A DNA stretch of 64,000 nt from Trema orientale (GCA_002914845.1 JXTC01000081.1:723856-787855); one strand, 5' to 3'; counted from the first letter of the stretch, positions 1 through 11,899 are shown. Notes: generated by a model not told the origin, from the sequence alone. Numbers and translations: made by a program.

Positions 1-151
1 ACGGTAGGGGCGTCCCTACGTAGGGTCATGCTTTAATTATCGTTGGATGGGAATCTGTGGGGAATAACGGGAATCTGTGGAGAATCTATTTATATACAGA
101 TTCCCATCCAACGGTGAATAGACAGGACCTACGTAGGGGCGCCCCTACTGT
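1..151. repeat. MITE-like hairpin element, copy A
   Basis: The ends are inverted repeats of about 24 bp: positions 1-24 pair with 128-151. A second inverted pair lies inside (41-58 with 96-113), so nearly the whole unit could fold into one hairpin. It has no coding capacity. It is very similar to the unit at 212-363. The left end coincides with the window edge, so one or more bases may be missing. The family is not identified; a small non-autonomous DNA transposon is the simplest reading. Confidence 0.7.
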
Positions 152-211
152 AGACGCGCCCTAAGGGATTTTGTACTTTTATAGGAATATGTATTAATTA
201 AGGGGATGGCT

Positions 212-363
212 ACGGTAGGAGCGTCCCTACGTAGGCTCATGCCTTAATTATCGTTGGATGGGAATCTGTGGGGAATAACGGGAATCTGTGGAGAATCTAT
301 TTATATACAGATTCCCATCCAACGGTGAATAGACAGGGCCCTACGTAGGGACACCCCTACTGT
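212..363. repeat. MITE-like hairpin element, copy B
   Basis: This is the second copy of the hairpin element at 1-151, in the same orientation and offset by 211 bp, with only a few substitutions. The same outer inverted repeats (ends near 212 and 363) and the same inner pair are present. About 60 bp of unrelated sequence separates the copies, so this is either two insertions or a segmental duplication. Confidence 0.7.
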
Positions 364-1998
364 AGATGCGCCCATTAATTAATAATTAATTTTAATTTAG
401 TCTCACTGTACCTGGCATGAAATGGGCTTAACACAAGTACAAGCATGATACAAGTACGATACGAGATGTGCATGTGCTTATGGGTTGTGCTGGACCTAAA
501 GTATTTTAGCATGGGCCAACATGTATGAGCACGACATGATATTTTAATAGACTGTATCAAACACGATACGAAATACGAGTGGGCTTATATTTTACGAACT
601 ATGCCAGCACGACACGTCCCATTTGACATCTTAAGATAGAAAAATTGAGATTGCTACCCAGATTTTTCTGAAATGGAGAAAGGTGGGTTTAGCATACTAA
701 AATGTCGCTATTTTGAAAAATAATAAGTGAACTGAACTTGTAAAGAGAACGACACCGTTTCATTTTATTTGTTTTAAATAATAAGTGATTTAATAAATGT
801 TATTAAAAGAAGACTATGCTTTGTGCTCTATTCTTTTTTTATTTTTTTATTTTTTTATTTTTTGGTAATTAATACTAGTAATAATGAAAAATAAATCCGG
901 ATATTAATTGATATTCTGGTAATGATATGCACACAACATAACCAAAAATGGGAATGAATGTAAGCGATTTCAAATTTGGTTTTAGTCTAATAAGCTCTTT
1001 TTATTTTTTTAATTCTAATTTACACATTTTCCTTGTAATAATATCTTTTTTAACATCCAAAAAGAAAAGTTTTTACTTTTTTTCATTTTATATTATTTGA
1101 TTTTTTGAAAAATTCAACTATGTCCTTATTTGCCCACTGAATTTTTTAAATTATAAGTTTTACGTATATTTTCAAAAGAATTCAAGTTATGCCACACTTA
1201 ATAATTAGAGTTTTAAACACACTCTCATACTTTTATACTGAAAAGTTAAAAATAAAAATAAACCACTTTTATAAGTTTACATATATTTTTAAAAGAATTC
1301 AAGTTATGACACAATCAATTTTCATTTTTAATGTCAAATTTCTTTTTTTCCTTCGTATACAAGTATGTATATAAGCTTCAGTTTTCTATGATATTAATCA
1401 TTCTGTACATTCTTTATCACGTTAATCATATTTCCAGTGATTTACCAATAACTTAAAATTTTATTTGCTCTCTAAATTTTAAAATGTCACATATCTAGTC
1501 TTTAAACTATGTTTTCGTTTGGTTCTTGAACCTTCAAATGTTAGATATTATTGTCTTAGATTATAAATTTTTTATATTAGTTTTGACTTTTCGATTCTTG
1601 AGTTATTATAAGAGGACTATTACTGTTACTAGGAACAGAAAATAAGACGAAAAGCGTAATTAAGGCAATAGATTATGCCATTGTGACATATGGACATTCA
1701 TTGATCAGGAAAAGACGAATATAATTTGAAGACTAAGTCTAAGACATTTTAAAAATCACATACTAAAATAAAATCCAAAGTAATTTTTTACAAACAATAA
1801 ATAAGATTAACCTTTCTTTTTTCCTTCTTTTTGTACTTTTAATATTCTAAGGTATCTCATTGTGGGCAGTCTGTTCATTGTCAAAGGAGGAGGAAACTAC
1901 AAAAAATGATATGTCGTTTCTCGTTAACGACAACAAAATTAGAATGAGAAAACAAGTCTTTTTATAATTTTGTTCTTCAAAACATGTATAGCAAGTAT
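364..1998. other. Intergenic, no gene seen
   Basis: AT-rich sequence without a supportable coding region. At 400-620 there are several CACGA/GCACGA-type words resembling the repeat sequence at 42785-43020 and 45100-45600. Two similar phrases containing AAAAGAATTCAAGTTATG occur near 1173 and 1290, a small local duplication. Confidence 0.5.
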
Positions 1999-4900
1999 TC
2001 ACTGTTTTAATTCATTAATCTGTCTAATAGCTTCTAGTAGATTGTGATGGTTCAAAGGTTTCGACAAGCAAGTGTCCATTCCAGCCTTTATTGTCCTGTT
2101 AGCTTCCTCAGAACCCATTGTATGAGCAGTTAATCCAATAATTGGTATATGAACACCATATGATTTCTCCACTTTTCTTATCTCCAAGGTTGCTTCATAT
2201 CCATTCATTATCTTCATCTGCATTAACCCAAAACATATGTATTAGTTTACTTCTAATAAATCAAAATTTGATAATAGTTTATGATGAAATTGCTTACATA
2301 TTTATGATGAAATTGCTTACATACTTGACCAAGGACTAATATGATTTACATACCTCACAATCCATCAGTATACAATAATAAGGCATAGTCATGGAATCTC
2401 CATGCCTTATTTGGTTGGCTAGTTCTTTGGAAACAAGTTCAAAAGCTTCTTTTCCATCTGAACATAGATCAGTAATTCCGCCATGCTTTACGATAATGCG
2501 ACTAGCCAGATCTCGAGAAAATGAACTATCATCAACTATCAAAATTTTCTTCCCACTAAAGGGTGGTTTCTCATCAGTAGTCCTGCTCGATTCGCCATGT
2601 TTTTCTTGTATTTCATACTGAAATTGAGACGAGTAGTTGTATTCATGATTAGAGGGGGAAAAGGTATTGTTGTTCCAAGGCATGTTCACTTCATTGCTTG
2701 GACTACCAACTTCTTGAATTTCAGATTCGACCCTACTGGTATAATATTCTTGACCATGTCTTGATGTGCTAGTTGGAACTCTAGTGGAAGCTTTCCCAAC
2801 TAGTTGAGTACTTGATGAACCCCCAAATTCAGGAAGAAGACTCACCACTTGATACAAACGAGTCCAATGAAATGGCTTATAGATAATAATGTCATCTGGA
2901 TCAAAGAGAGAGTTGTTAAAGAAGTTACAGCTATGAGACAATGGCTTTGCCAGCCAAACAACTTGACAACGAGTACTTCGAAGGCCATTTTTGAATTCAT
3001 TCACAGTCTCAAACAACTGTGAAATTGGTCCAGCACTAGCATCCATCACCATTAGTACAAAGCCACCTGATGTGCCTTGAAGATGGTAGTTAGTAGTATT
3101 CCTTTTGAAGAGAGAAAGTATGTGGTTTGATCCATCCATGACAGTGCTACTCAAAGATGACACATCCTTATTTGCTTCAACAACACGGTAAGGACTCTGG
3201 GATGCCGACGAGTTATTGCTGGAATAATATTCATTTAATTGTATATTTGAATCAGACTTGTTATTGTCAAAATTATTCCAATACTTCATGTACTTTATTT
3301 TCCTGAGAGTGCTAGAAAGTTGTTCCCATTGCTCCACTACCAACACCTTAATCCCAAGTCTCTTCATGAACTTTTGCGTAACTCTTCGTCTTTCATGGTT
3401 TTGAATCATTAGTACGACGTAAGATCCATCTACCTTAGGACTTCGGCCAAGAACACTCAAGCTAGGACTACAATTCGAAGTTCGAATAGTCAAACTCTGG
3501 TTTGGGTTGAGTGTCCTTATTTGGCATGGACTAGCTGACCCAAAGTCGCTAGTATCCAATTTATTCTGGTTTTCTTTTAGAATTGTACTACAAATGTCAT
3601 GAACTTCCTCACAAACAGAAAGAAGAACATTGAACCTGAAGCAAGTTCCTTTTTCGCCAATATCCTTATCCACAATACCGATTTCTCCATGCATCAATCG
3701 TACCTGAAGGTAATAAAATTTCAAACTCAAAAACATAACACATTTAGATATTACATATATGTTTGATAATATTATGTAGAAGAGATTACTACTAACCAGA
3801 GACTTGACAATACCAAGTCCTAAGCCAGTGCCTCCTTTTTGGACAGATGTTTCTTTATCTTGGACGTAATTTTCGAAAAGATCCTTTTGTTTCTCCTTTG
3901 GGATTCCTTTCCCTGTATCATCCACTTCAAATAAAAATTCCATAACATTTGGATCGTTATTGACCATATTCATGGCTTCCCAGTCTTCTTTTTGTGCTGT
4001 GTTCTTATAAAACATGCATGACAATTGGTATATTATACCACGTCGATTAGGAGGATTAATTGAACTCATCAGACTTGGCTTTCTAGCCCAAGCTCGAAGA
4101 ACTACATGTCCATGATTTGGAGTGCATTTAATAGCATTGCTTAACAAGTTACTTAGTATCTGTTTAAGCTTTACTCTATCACCTTTCACATGTGAAAACT
4201 TGATAATAGAGCCATCACAAGGATCCAAAATCATGTCAACTTCTGAATTAGCTCCAATAGGATGATAAAAATCAATCAACTCTTCCAGAAGTTGAGCCAT
4301 TTCAAATTCCTCCTCTTCGAGCTGCATCTTTCCCGCTTCGATTTTGCTCGTTTCAAGAATGGAGTTCAATATACCTAACATAAATTAGTATGAAAAATAT
4401 TGTTACATGTATCACTAATAAGCATCGATCGGTCAGATAAGAATACATTTAGTAAAACATAATATGTAGATTTCACTGTGATTTATTATACCATCAAAAT
4501 ATGAAAGCATGATTGTGACATTCACGTATTAAGTACTAAGATTAGAGAGTACAAAAGAGAACATATTTAGCACTCCTCTTACCACATATTACTAATTATA
4601 ATTATATATTTGTGTAGTAATATAGAAAAAGACAAAATACAAGAAAAGGAATGAATGAATTTACCTAAAAGGTCCTTTGTGCATGCATCCATTTGCCTTA
4701 AATTTGTTTCTAGCTCAGAACCACGAGCAACTTCCTTGAATGAAAGATCTATGAGACCACTAATGCCAGTTAAAGGAGCACGAATATCATGGCTGGCTCT
4801 AGCAAAGGCTAAATTTTGGTCTTTACTCTTTTTTTGAGCTTGTTTAGTTGCCTCCATTTGATTTATGAGCGCCGCTCGCAAATAGTTCTCTACTATTGAA

Positions 4901-7527
4901 TCTCTAAAATTTATGAAAATGAAGCTGAAAACGGGGACAATGGTGATTACCACTATTGATATAAGGAGGATGAGTGCTGCTATGCTATGCTTGTGAACAT
5001 AGTTGATTAAGCCACCTTGTGGAAGTGCTAAGACATAAACCTGAAAAGCTCAGATGAAAAAATATTGAAGTAACTATTACACATACATATGTAAATGATG
5101 ATTAAGTGCAATAACATATTAGTAAGACATATTTTTCTATATGATAGACATTTTAGATCTATATTAATATCAATATTATTTATCGTATATAGATGTATTG
5201 TACACATATATATAATTAAGTTCAATCTTAATATTCATTTTTAAACCAATTAAAGTACATGATGATGGTAAATCCTAATATAATTAAGTTCAATCTTAAT
5301 TTTCTTCTCGATACCAAGAAAAAAAGTTTTTATCTTGAAGAATTCTTATAAGTTTAAGCAAAAGCAAAAGTGCAAACAAAAGTCATCCAAGAAAAAAAAC
5401 TTATCATATAGATGAAATTCTTATTTAAGTTTTACTTTATAAGTTCTATTAGAGTTTATTTAATTAACAAAAGTCGATTAATTTGAGAACGAGTGAATTT
5501 AGAATTAATAATCATTAATTTATACTATCAATACATTATGATAGGAAAAGGAATGCTAGAAGCCTAAAAACAATAAAATTTTGTACCAAATGTTTAAAAA
5601 ACTTATTGTAACAAATTTCTTAACTGCATGCAATTACTATAGTACTATTTAGACTTATGTAACATAGTCTGTGTGATCTGAAACATGCATTAGTGGGTGT
5701 AAAAATAAGTGTCAAAGAAGAAATAATGAATACAAGAAAAATATATGCATCATATATGTGTATTTAATTATATACCCATATATATGGGGCATCAATCCAG
5801 TAGGTATTTTTTTTAAACCTATACATAGGTATTATTTTGGCCAATGAAAAATTATCATGCACATTTTTTTTATACTAAAAAATAAGAGAGAGAAATAACA
5901 TTAATGATGTACATCTTTTTATGCACTTCATTATAGTCGTTCAATCACCATTAGATGATGATCTAACAGTTAAAACAAAAATATCTATACATCGATAAAA
6001 AAAATACCTATTGAATTGGCAACCATATATATGTCAAAGTTGTTATAGAGAGATTAGCACATACCGATTGCACCCCGATTATATCAAGCGGAGAACAGTA
6101 AACGTTATACTTGGTTCCTTGAATATTCATAAGAGTTGGTGTTGTTGATGATGTGCCATAGGGATAACATGTAACATTCCCAATAGGACCCACTACTCGA
6201 TCACCATTTGGTCCTACCAGTTCAGACCAAACTGAAACATTATCCGCTGCAGCAATTACCATTCGAATCTCTTTGATCCCATCTACTAGCACTTTCCCAT
6301 CTGTGGTAGCTAAATACAAGCCCCCACCTTGAAGATCCACATCAGCATAATACTCATCATTTAGCTCTTTAACCAAAAACCCAAAAGAGATTACTCCTTT
6401 CCCATTATTAACAGTGGCTGAGTTAAGGAACAAAAGATCTTGAACATTGTCCCATCTAGTTCCCAAAAAACCATAGGACCCCTTTGTACTATTCAATGCT
6501 AATTCTGTAAACCAGCTTGCATTAACGGTGTTCAAGGGACTGAATCTAACGGTATTGCCAAATGGCTTTCCAGTGTGATGGTCTACCGTTTGTTTGTACC
6601 AAACATTATAAATACTCGAGTTAGTATCAAATGAAGAGTTAGAGTACAACGCAAATGTTTGATTCCGGTCTATTGAGTAGGAAAATAGTAGACCTTCCGA
6701 TCCAATGTACGAAATTTGAGTCAAGTATGGGGCCATCACTAAAGCTTGAAACAAAAATGGGGCCACCTGAAAAGAAAATAAAATCAGAAAAAATACATAA
6801 GAATCAACTTAATAATGTTGTTTTGGTTATATAGTATTAAGCCAATAGTTTTCTACATCTACACATATAGATATATACTGAATTCAAAAACATTTATCCA
6901 ATTTTAATGTCTCGAATCAAAAACATTTATCCAATTTTAGTGTCTCGAATCATGTCTAACTAATATATACCTATCAACTAAAATTCGAGTCTAACTTACC
7001 ACTTTTATAAATAAAAAAATCACATTTTTATGAGTTCTCATTAACTCTTAATGTAATTTTAAAAATTGAAAAGAGATTAGAGTGAATAAGTACCAACCTT
7101 GTTCTCAATCTCCAAAAATGAGAGGTTAGATCCATTGAGAGAGGAATTTAAAAGTCTAGCTAAATTCGGTGTACAAGAACTTGTTAGATTGAAAAACTTT
7201 GTTGTCTTCTGAATTTGGGATTGCACTTGAGAATGTAAGGTTTGGATACTAAGATTGGCATTATTTTCAATATGTTTAATCATGCCATACCAACATGGTA
7301 TCATTAAACCCAGAAGAAGAAGGAGTACAATAACCTGCATTAAAGAACAAACCAATTTCGAGTACATGGTTAAATAAGATAGTCTAATATATATATATAT
7401 ATAAAAGAATGTAGATGAAAGTTAATGTAGAAAAGAATGAATGTAATATCATATAGGAGGATTAGAAAATAATTACCAGAAAGATGACAAAGAGGAGCCG
7501 AACCACAATAGGTGATATTAGCTTCAT
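1999..7527 (-). CDS. CKI1: CKI1-like hybrid sensor histidine kinase
   Basis: Seven exons with GT-AG junctions: 7477-7527, 7098-7334, 6065-6766, 4665-5040, 3797-4374, 2354-3703 and 1999-2217. They join without a frame break to about 1170 codons. Membrane segments lie near residues 7-30 and 350-374 and enclose an extracellular domain of about 310 residues. The kinase core follows: phospho-accepting His near 414 in ASHDIRAPL, an N box (LLSNAIKCTPNHG), a G1 box (DDTGKGI) and a G2 box (GTGLGLGIVKSL). The C-terminal receiver has the acidic pair in KILIVDDSS, the phospho-accepting Asp near 1096 in LMDCE (the next exon resumes at MNGYEA) and the Lys near 1151 in LSKPL. Known of the family: Arabidopsis CKI1 is about 1120 residues, lacks the cytokinin-binding CHASE domain, signals through His-phosphotransfer proteins and is needed in the female gametophyte. 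I saw no CHASE signature here. Exon borders come from sequence and reading frame only. No promoter motif is convincing. Confidence 0.93.
5777..6033. repeat. MITE-like element inside the CKI1-like gene
   Basis: A 257-bp unit lies in the 1024-bp third intron (5041-6064). Its ends are imperfect inverted repeats of about 38 bp: both begin CATATATATGG and continue to AGGTATTTTTTT. There is no coding capacity. A second copy in the opposite orientation lies at 18799-19078. The right end is only 31 bp from the donor side of the intron, yet both splice sites remain canonical. Confidence 0.7.
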
Positions 7528-8450
7528 ATGGGGCGTTCAAGTTATTCCGAGAAACCGAGTTTAGCTAATAGTATTTCCTATATTTTCATAAAAAGAATTA
7601 CTAAAAGATTACATACTAAGATATCATGTACTATATGACATTGAAAAGAAAAAAGAGTAGTAAATAATTCCCTGCATGAATTCTTATTAATTTTAGGCAT
7701 GACAAAAGGAGTGAATTGCTCGAGTTTCATTGATTTAAGAATATAATTAATGAGCTTGAATTAGCAATTCACTTTTCTTTAATGTTTGTATATGGAGATA
7801 TGCATCCCTTTGCCATTATATATGTTTATATTCTTCTTTTTTTTTTGGGAAAAAAAGGAGCTGCTTGTAAAAGTAGCAGTAATTTCTATCTAATAAAAAA
7901 GCAGTAATTTCCAAACAAAATTAAAAAGAAAAATTATAAAGAAATAGTATTACAAGAAAAAAAATGTATAGTGTTCTGATTTTTTTCTCTTTGGAAAATC
8001 AACTATAGTAAACAAACATCATCGATCTTTCACAAAAAGAGATTAAAGTATGTAGAGAAGGAAATTTTTCCAACCAGATAAGTTCAGCAAATCTATTCCT
8101 CGTATATATTCTTGAAATGGAATTAGCTAAACCATTGCTTAATTAGCTTTATGATATACACATTGTTATCCTTGACAATAATAAAATAAATTATAATTAA
8201 TAAAATTAATGGATCAAACAGAATGCATATCAAACAATATAATTGACCAAAATATGAATAAGAAACAAAACAAATAAATGGATAGATCGGAAACAATTTA
8301 AATTTTAATGATGAGATGATTTTGAACCATATGAATCCATGGCCACAACCACGTGACTCGTCAGACAGTGACAAAGTCATCATGAACTTGAGTCCCAGTC
8401 ATGAGCCGGTTTTCGAATGGTAGCTACTTGTCTAAGCATCAGCTTGGTCT
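7528..8450. other. Upstream region of the CKI1-like gene, no gene
   Basis: This is the 5' flank of the minus-strand kinase gene. It is AT-rich with several A and T runs. No TATA box at a convincing distance from the start codon at 7527 could be chosen. No RNA gene or coding region is seen. Confidence 0.45.
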
Positions 8451-8640
8451 TGTCTTTAGCTTTTGTAAAAAGGAGATTCCCTCTCCTTTAATCAGTGTTT
8501 GTCTTTAGCTTTTGTAAAAGGAGATTCATGCTCCTTTAATCAGTGTTTGTCTTTAGTCTTTTGTAAAAGGAGATTCCTGCTCCTTTAGTCAGTGTTTGTC
8601 TTTAACTTTTGTAAAAGAAGATTCTTTCTCCGATAAGAGG
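8451..8640. repeat. Tandem repeat, about 57-bp unit, 3-4 copies
   Basis: A unit starting GTCTTTAGCTTTTGTAAAA, followed by GGAGATTC and CTCCTTTAATCAGTGTTT, occurs three times in full and once in part with substitutions. Each unit contains a short inverted pair, GGAG with CTCC, around the GATTC. No coding potential. No recognised family. Confidence 0.8.
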
Positions 8641-8689
8641 AAGGTCTTTTGAGTTGTATAAATCTCCCGTCTTTAACATACAATAGCCG

Positions 8690-10320
8690 AAAGTTGATAA
8701 GATTAATTATGATCACATGCTTAGTATAGATTAGTAATACATTAATCTCAAAGAATGAAATCTAATTTCCAGTCCTGCCGTCCTCTATTATCTTAGGTAC
8801 TGACAAGCCAAAATAATTTTTCATAAGGTCATCATTATAGTTATGATCAAGTATTAATTCTAGATTTGACACGCATCATACTAGTTATCATACTGACAAG
8901 CCAAAACAATGTTTAATAAACTTGTTAATAATCAAAGATTCTAAGTTGACAAGTGTCTAGCTAACATCTTTTCTAAGCATGTAACAAAGATGGCACACAC
9001 CGGACTAAAACAGATTGAGATGTGTCAAGCTAATTATGATACTGACAGGTCATATTAATCTTTTAATAAACTTGTGACTCTAGTGATTCGAAATTGACAC
9101 ACGTCAAACTAATTATTATACTGACACACCAAAACAATTTTTAATAAACTTGTTATCAACCAAAGATTCTAAATTGACAAGTTTCAAGCTAATATTTAAT
9201 CTAAGTAATTTTTTCATAAGGATAACAAATAAAAGACAATAACAGACTAACAAACTTTGTCTATGTGCTTCAAGGGGAGAAAGAACAAGAATTCAAAGAA
9301 GAAATTAAACTATAGAGTGATTATCCTTTTATTAATTTTGCTTCTGAATTATTTTTCTTGTCATCTATGATAACCTTATTTTTGTTCTAATATTTGTCAT
9401 TCCAGATTAAGGTGCGAAAGATCTACAATTCAAGAAGCAATTAAACCATAGGTTATTCTAACATTTTGTCATAGATACTCATGACAAATCATAACAAAAA
9501 TTTAGTAGGGTTTGTACTTAGTAATAATTATCTTAGATTAAGACGTGTTAAGCTAATTATGATACTAACGAGTTATATTAATCTTTTAATAAATTTGTGA
9601 CTCTAAAGAATTGACACAAGTACAACTAATTATTATTCTGACACGTAAAAACAATTTTTAATAAACTTGTTATTAACCAAAGATTCTAAATTGACATATA
9701 TCGAGCTAATATTTAATCTAAGTAATTTTTTCATAAGGATAACAAATAATAGATAATAACGGACTAACAAACTTTGTCTGTGTGCTTCAAGGGGTAAAAG
9801 AACTAGAATTCAAATAAGAAATTAAACTATAGGATAATTATCCTTTTATTAATTTTGCTTCTCACTTATTTTTCTTGTCATCTATGATAATCTTATTTTT
9901 GTTCTAATGTTTTTTAATTGCAGATTAAGGTGCAAAAGTACTACAATTCAAGAAGCAATTAAACCATAGGTAGTTATTCTAACATTTTGTCATAGATACT
10001 CATGATAAACCATAAGAAATTTTAATATGGCTGGTAGTAATTAATCATATATCCTAGGTTGACATCCGTCAAGATAATTATGGTATATACTGAGAGGTCA
10101 TACCAATTTTTTTGATAAACTTAGGACTACTCAAAGATTGAAATAAACTTGTGACTACTCAAAGATTCTACATTGACACGCGTCAAGCTAATTATTATAT
10201 TGACAAAGCAAAATAATTTTTAATAAACTTATTACTAATCAAAGATTCTAAATTGACACGCATCAAGCTTATATTTGTGCTAAGTAATTTTTTACAATGA
10301 TTGCACAAGATTATCAAGGA
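8690..10320. repeat. Satellite-like interspersed repeat block
   Basis: A core of the form TACTGACAAGCCAAAACAAT followed by TTTTAATAAACTTGTTA recurs about eight times (near 8799, 8891, 9041, 9118, 9561, 9636, 10087 and 10197). Between copies there is often TTGACACGYGTCAAGCTAAT, which contains a partly palindromic GACACGCGTC. A larger unit of about 520 bp is duplicated in tandem: 9040-9540 resembles 9560-10020, including the phrase TGTGCTTCAAGGGG. No coding region. It could be subterminal repeats of a DNA transposon or a young satellite. Confidence 0.7.
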
Positions 10321-10523
10321 TTAAGCTAGCTCACCTAAGCTATATGTAGTACGGGACAAATGACATAACTTAAGAAAAATGACATATAGCATAGCATGAA
10401 CTATATGTCATTTGAAGCTTGCCATCCGAGCCCGAATTAAACGTCACTTGAGATCGCATGTCGTTTGACCATATCTCTCTCCATGCATACTACATGTAGC
10501 TCGGATACAAGCTACCCCCGAGA

Positions 10524-10795
10524 TTCTAGAAGTTTCTAGAACCCTCCAACTTGTAACTTAAGCTCTTGTGGCTTAAGTACTTACAAGACAAGTCCCTTGT
10601 CTTCAAGGATAAGCCGCCTAATGGTTCTAGAACACTCTAGAACTCTCCAACTTATATCCTAAGAGCTTGTAGCTCAAGTACTTACAAAATCAGTTGTCCC
10701 TAGGCTTCTAGACAATTCGGAAGTTTCTAACTTAGAGGCTAAGATTTGTGTCTTCTTGTACTATAAGGCAAGGACATGTATTGCCTATAAATAGG
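10524..10795 (+). promoter_or_regulatory. Heat-shock-element-like cluster upstream of a TATA box
   Basis: Positions 10524-10541 read TTC-GAA-TTC-GAA at exact 5-bp spacing, four perfect inverted units of the heat-shock factor site. A second cluster at 10625-10642 has three perfect units of four. A third at 10706-10727 is degenerate. The clusters sit in a tandem repeat of about 100 bp that ends near the TATA box TATAAATAG at 10786-10794. Heat-responsive copia LTRs such as Arabidopsis ONSEN carry such sites, but whether this one responds to heat is an inference. Confidence 0.6.
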
Positions 10796-11221
10796 GGTAC
10801 ACCCCCTCATTTGTATAATTCAATTGATCAATATAAGTTCTCCTATTTTTTTTTTCTCTCTCTTTCTCATCCATCTCTACCCGAAACTTAAAGCTATCCT
10901 TCCCACTAATCTTCAATATCACCATCTCCATCATCTTACTTTCTTGTTTGTCAATTCGTGGCTCCCTCATTTTTTCACCTTATATATTATCACCATTTTC
11001 TATTTCTCTTAGATACATATCTGATAAATGTATTTTACACTTATCTTTACTATCCTTTCGAACTTAATAATTGCTCGTCTTTGAGCTCTTTTTACCTATT
11101 TTGTTATTTTTGATGTATATTTCAGGTGAGATGTCATTGAGAGGAGAATTCTGACTTTTCCAGTGAAACCAAGGCTAAATCAGAGCAATTGTGATCAATC
11201 GCAAGCAAAGACAGGAGAACA

Positions 11222-11312
11222 ATGTCTCAACAGTGTATAGCAGCGCCATCAAATGAGAATAAACTGGACAGAACTGGGCACTGCACCACCAAATTGGCGC
11301 TGCAGCGCCAGA
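11222..11312. repeat. GC-rich GCGCTGCAGCGCC repeat
   Basis: This contains CAGCGCCATC and TGGCGCTGCAGCGCCA, in strong contrast to the AT-rich surroundings. About 46 bp (11265-11312) match 34718-34763 in the same orientation, with the shared order CTGGGCAC, TCACCAA or CACCAAA, TGGCGC, GCAGCGCCA. The following hairpin type is shared as well. Confidence 0.6.
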
Positions 11313-11350
11313 AGTTTTATACATTCGTTGCACCTACGCGGCCGACGGAC

Positions 11351-11530
11351 TTACGATACCCCTATTGGGTGCTCGAACTTACGGTACCCTACCTAGGGTG
11401 TTCGGACTATATATCATACTCACGGTTACCTACTTAGGTAACTCGAACACAGTACACATGTGCAGTTACCCATTTGGGTGACTCACACTATATTGCATAC
11501 TTACGGTCACCAGTCTTTGGTGGCTCGGAC
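11351..11530. repeat. Series of five short palindromes
   Basis: Five short stem-loops follow each other at 35-45 bp spacing: near 11354-11374, 11383-11405, 11424-11446, 11463-11483 and 11505-11528. Each has a 5-7 bp stem of the type GGTNACC / GGTNNC and most end with CTCG or TTCG plus GAC or AAC. The stems differ in sequence but remain self-complementary, so compensating changes may have occurred. Similar hairpin sequence occurs at 34784-34810. Confidence 0.65.
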
Positions 11531-11899
11531 TTGTCATTAATTGTATTACCTGTTATGTGCTTGACCTGAATAGATATGTACTGGTTTTAATATGATATTT
11601 TACAATAGTTTGGAATGTTTGAACCTTTGGATAATAATTTTATTTTAAAATTATGTTTTACAATGGTTTGAAAGATATAAACCTTTGGACAATATTTTCA
11701 ATTAGATTTTTGGAAATTGTTTAAATATTTTACTGACCATGTAGGAGCTTGAAAGTAAGTATTTTGTTTTGATTAAAAACTTGAAATTGAATCTTTACTG
11801 AGCATTAACATGCTCACCCTCTACTTCTTCCCACTTTCAGGTCTTGATTTATTTTGTGGTAATTGTTCTGGTGGCTTGACAAGTATGCTTGGTATATGC

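Noticed and set aside
11222..11437. 71-codon frame in the GC-rich repeat
   Set aside because: The frame is a by-product of the GCGCTGCAGCGCC repeats and of the palindromes that follow. No protein similarity.
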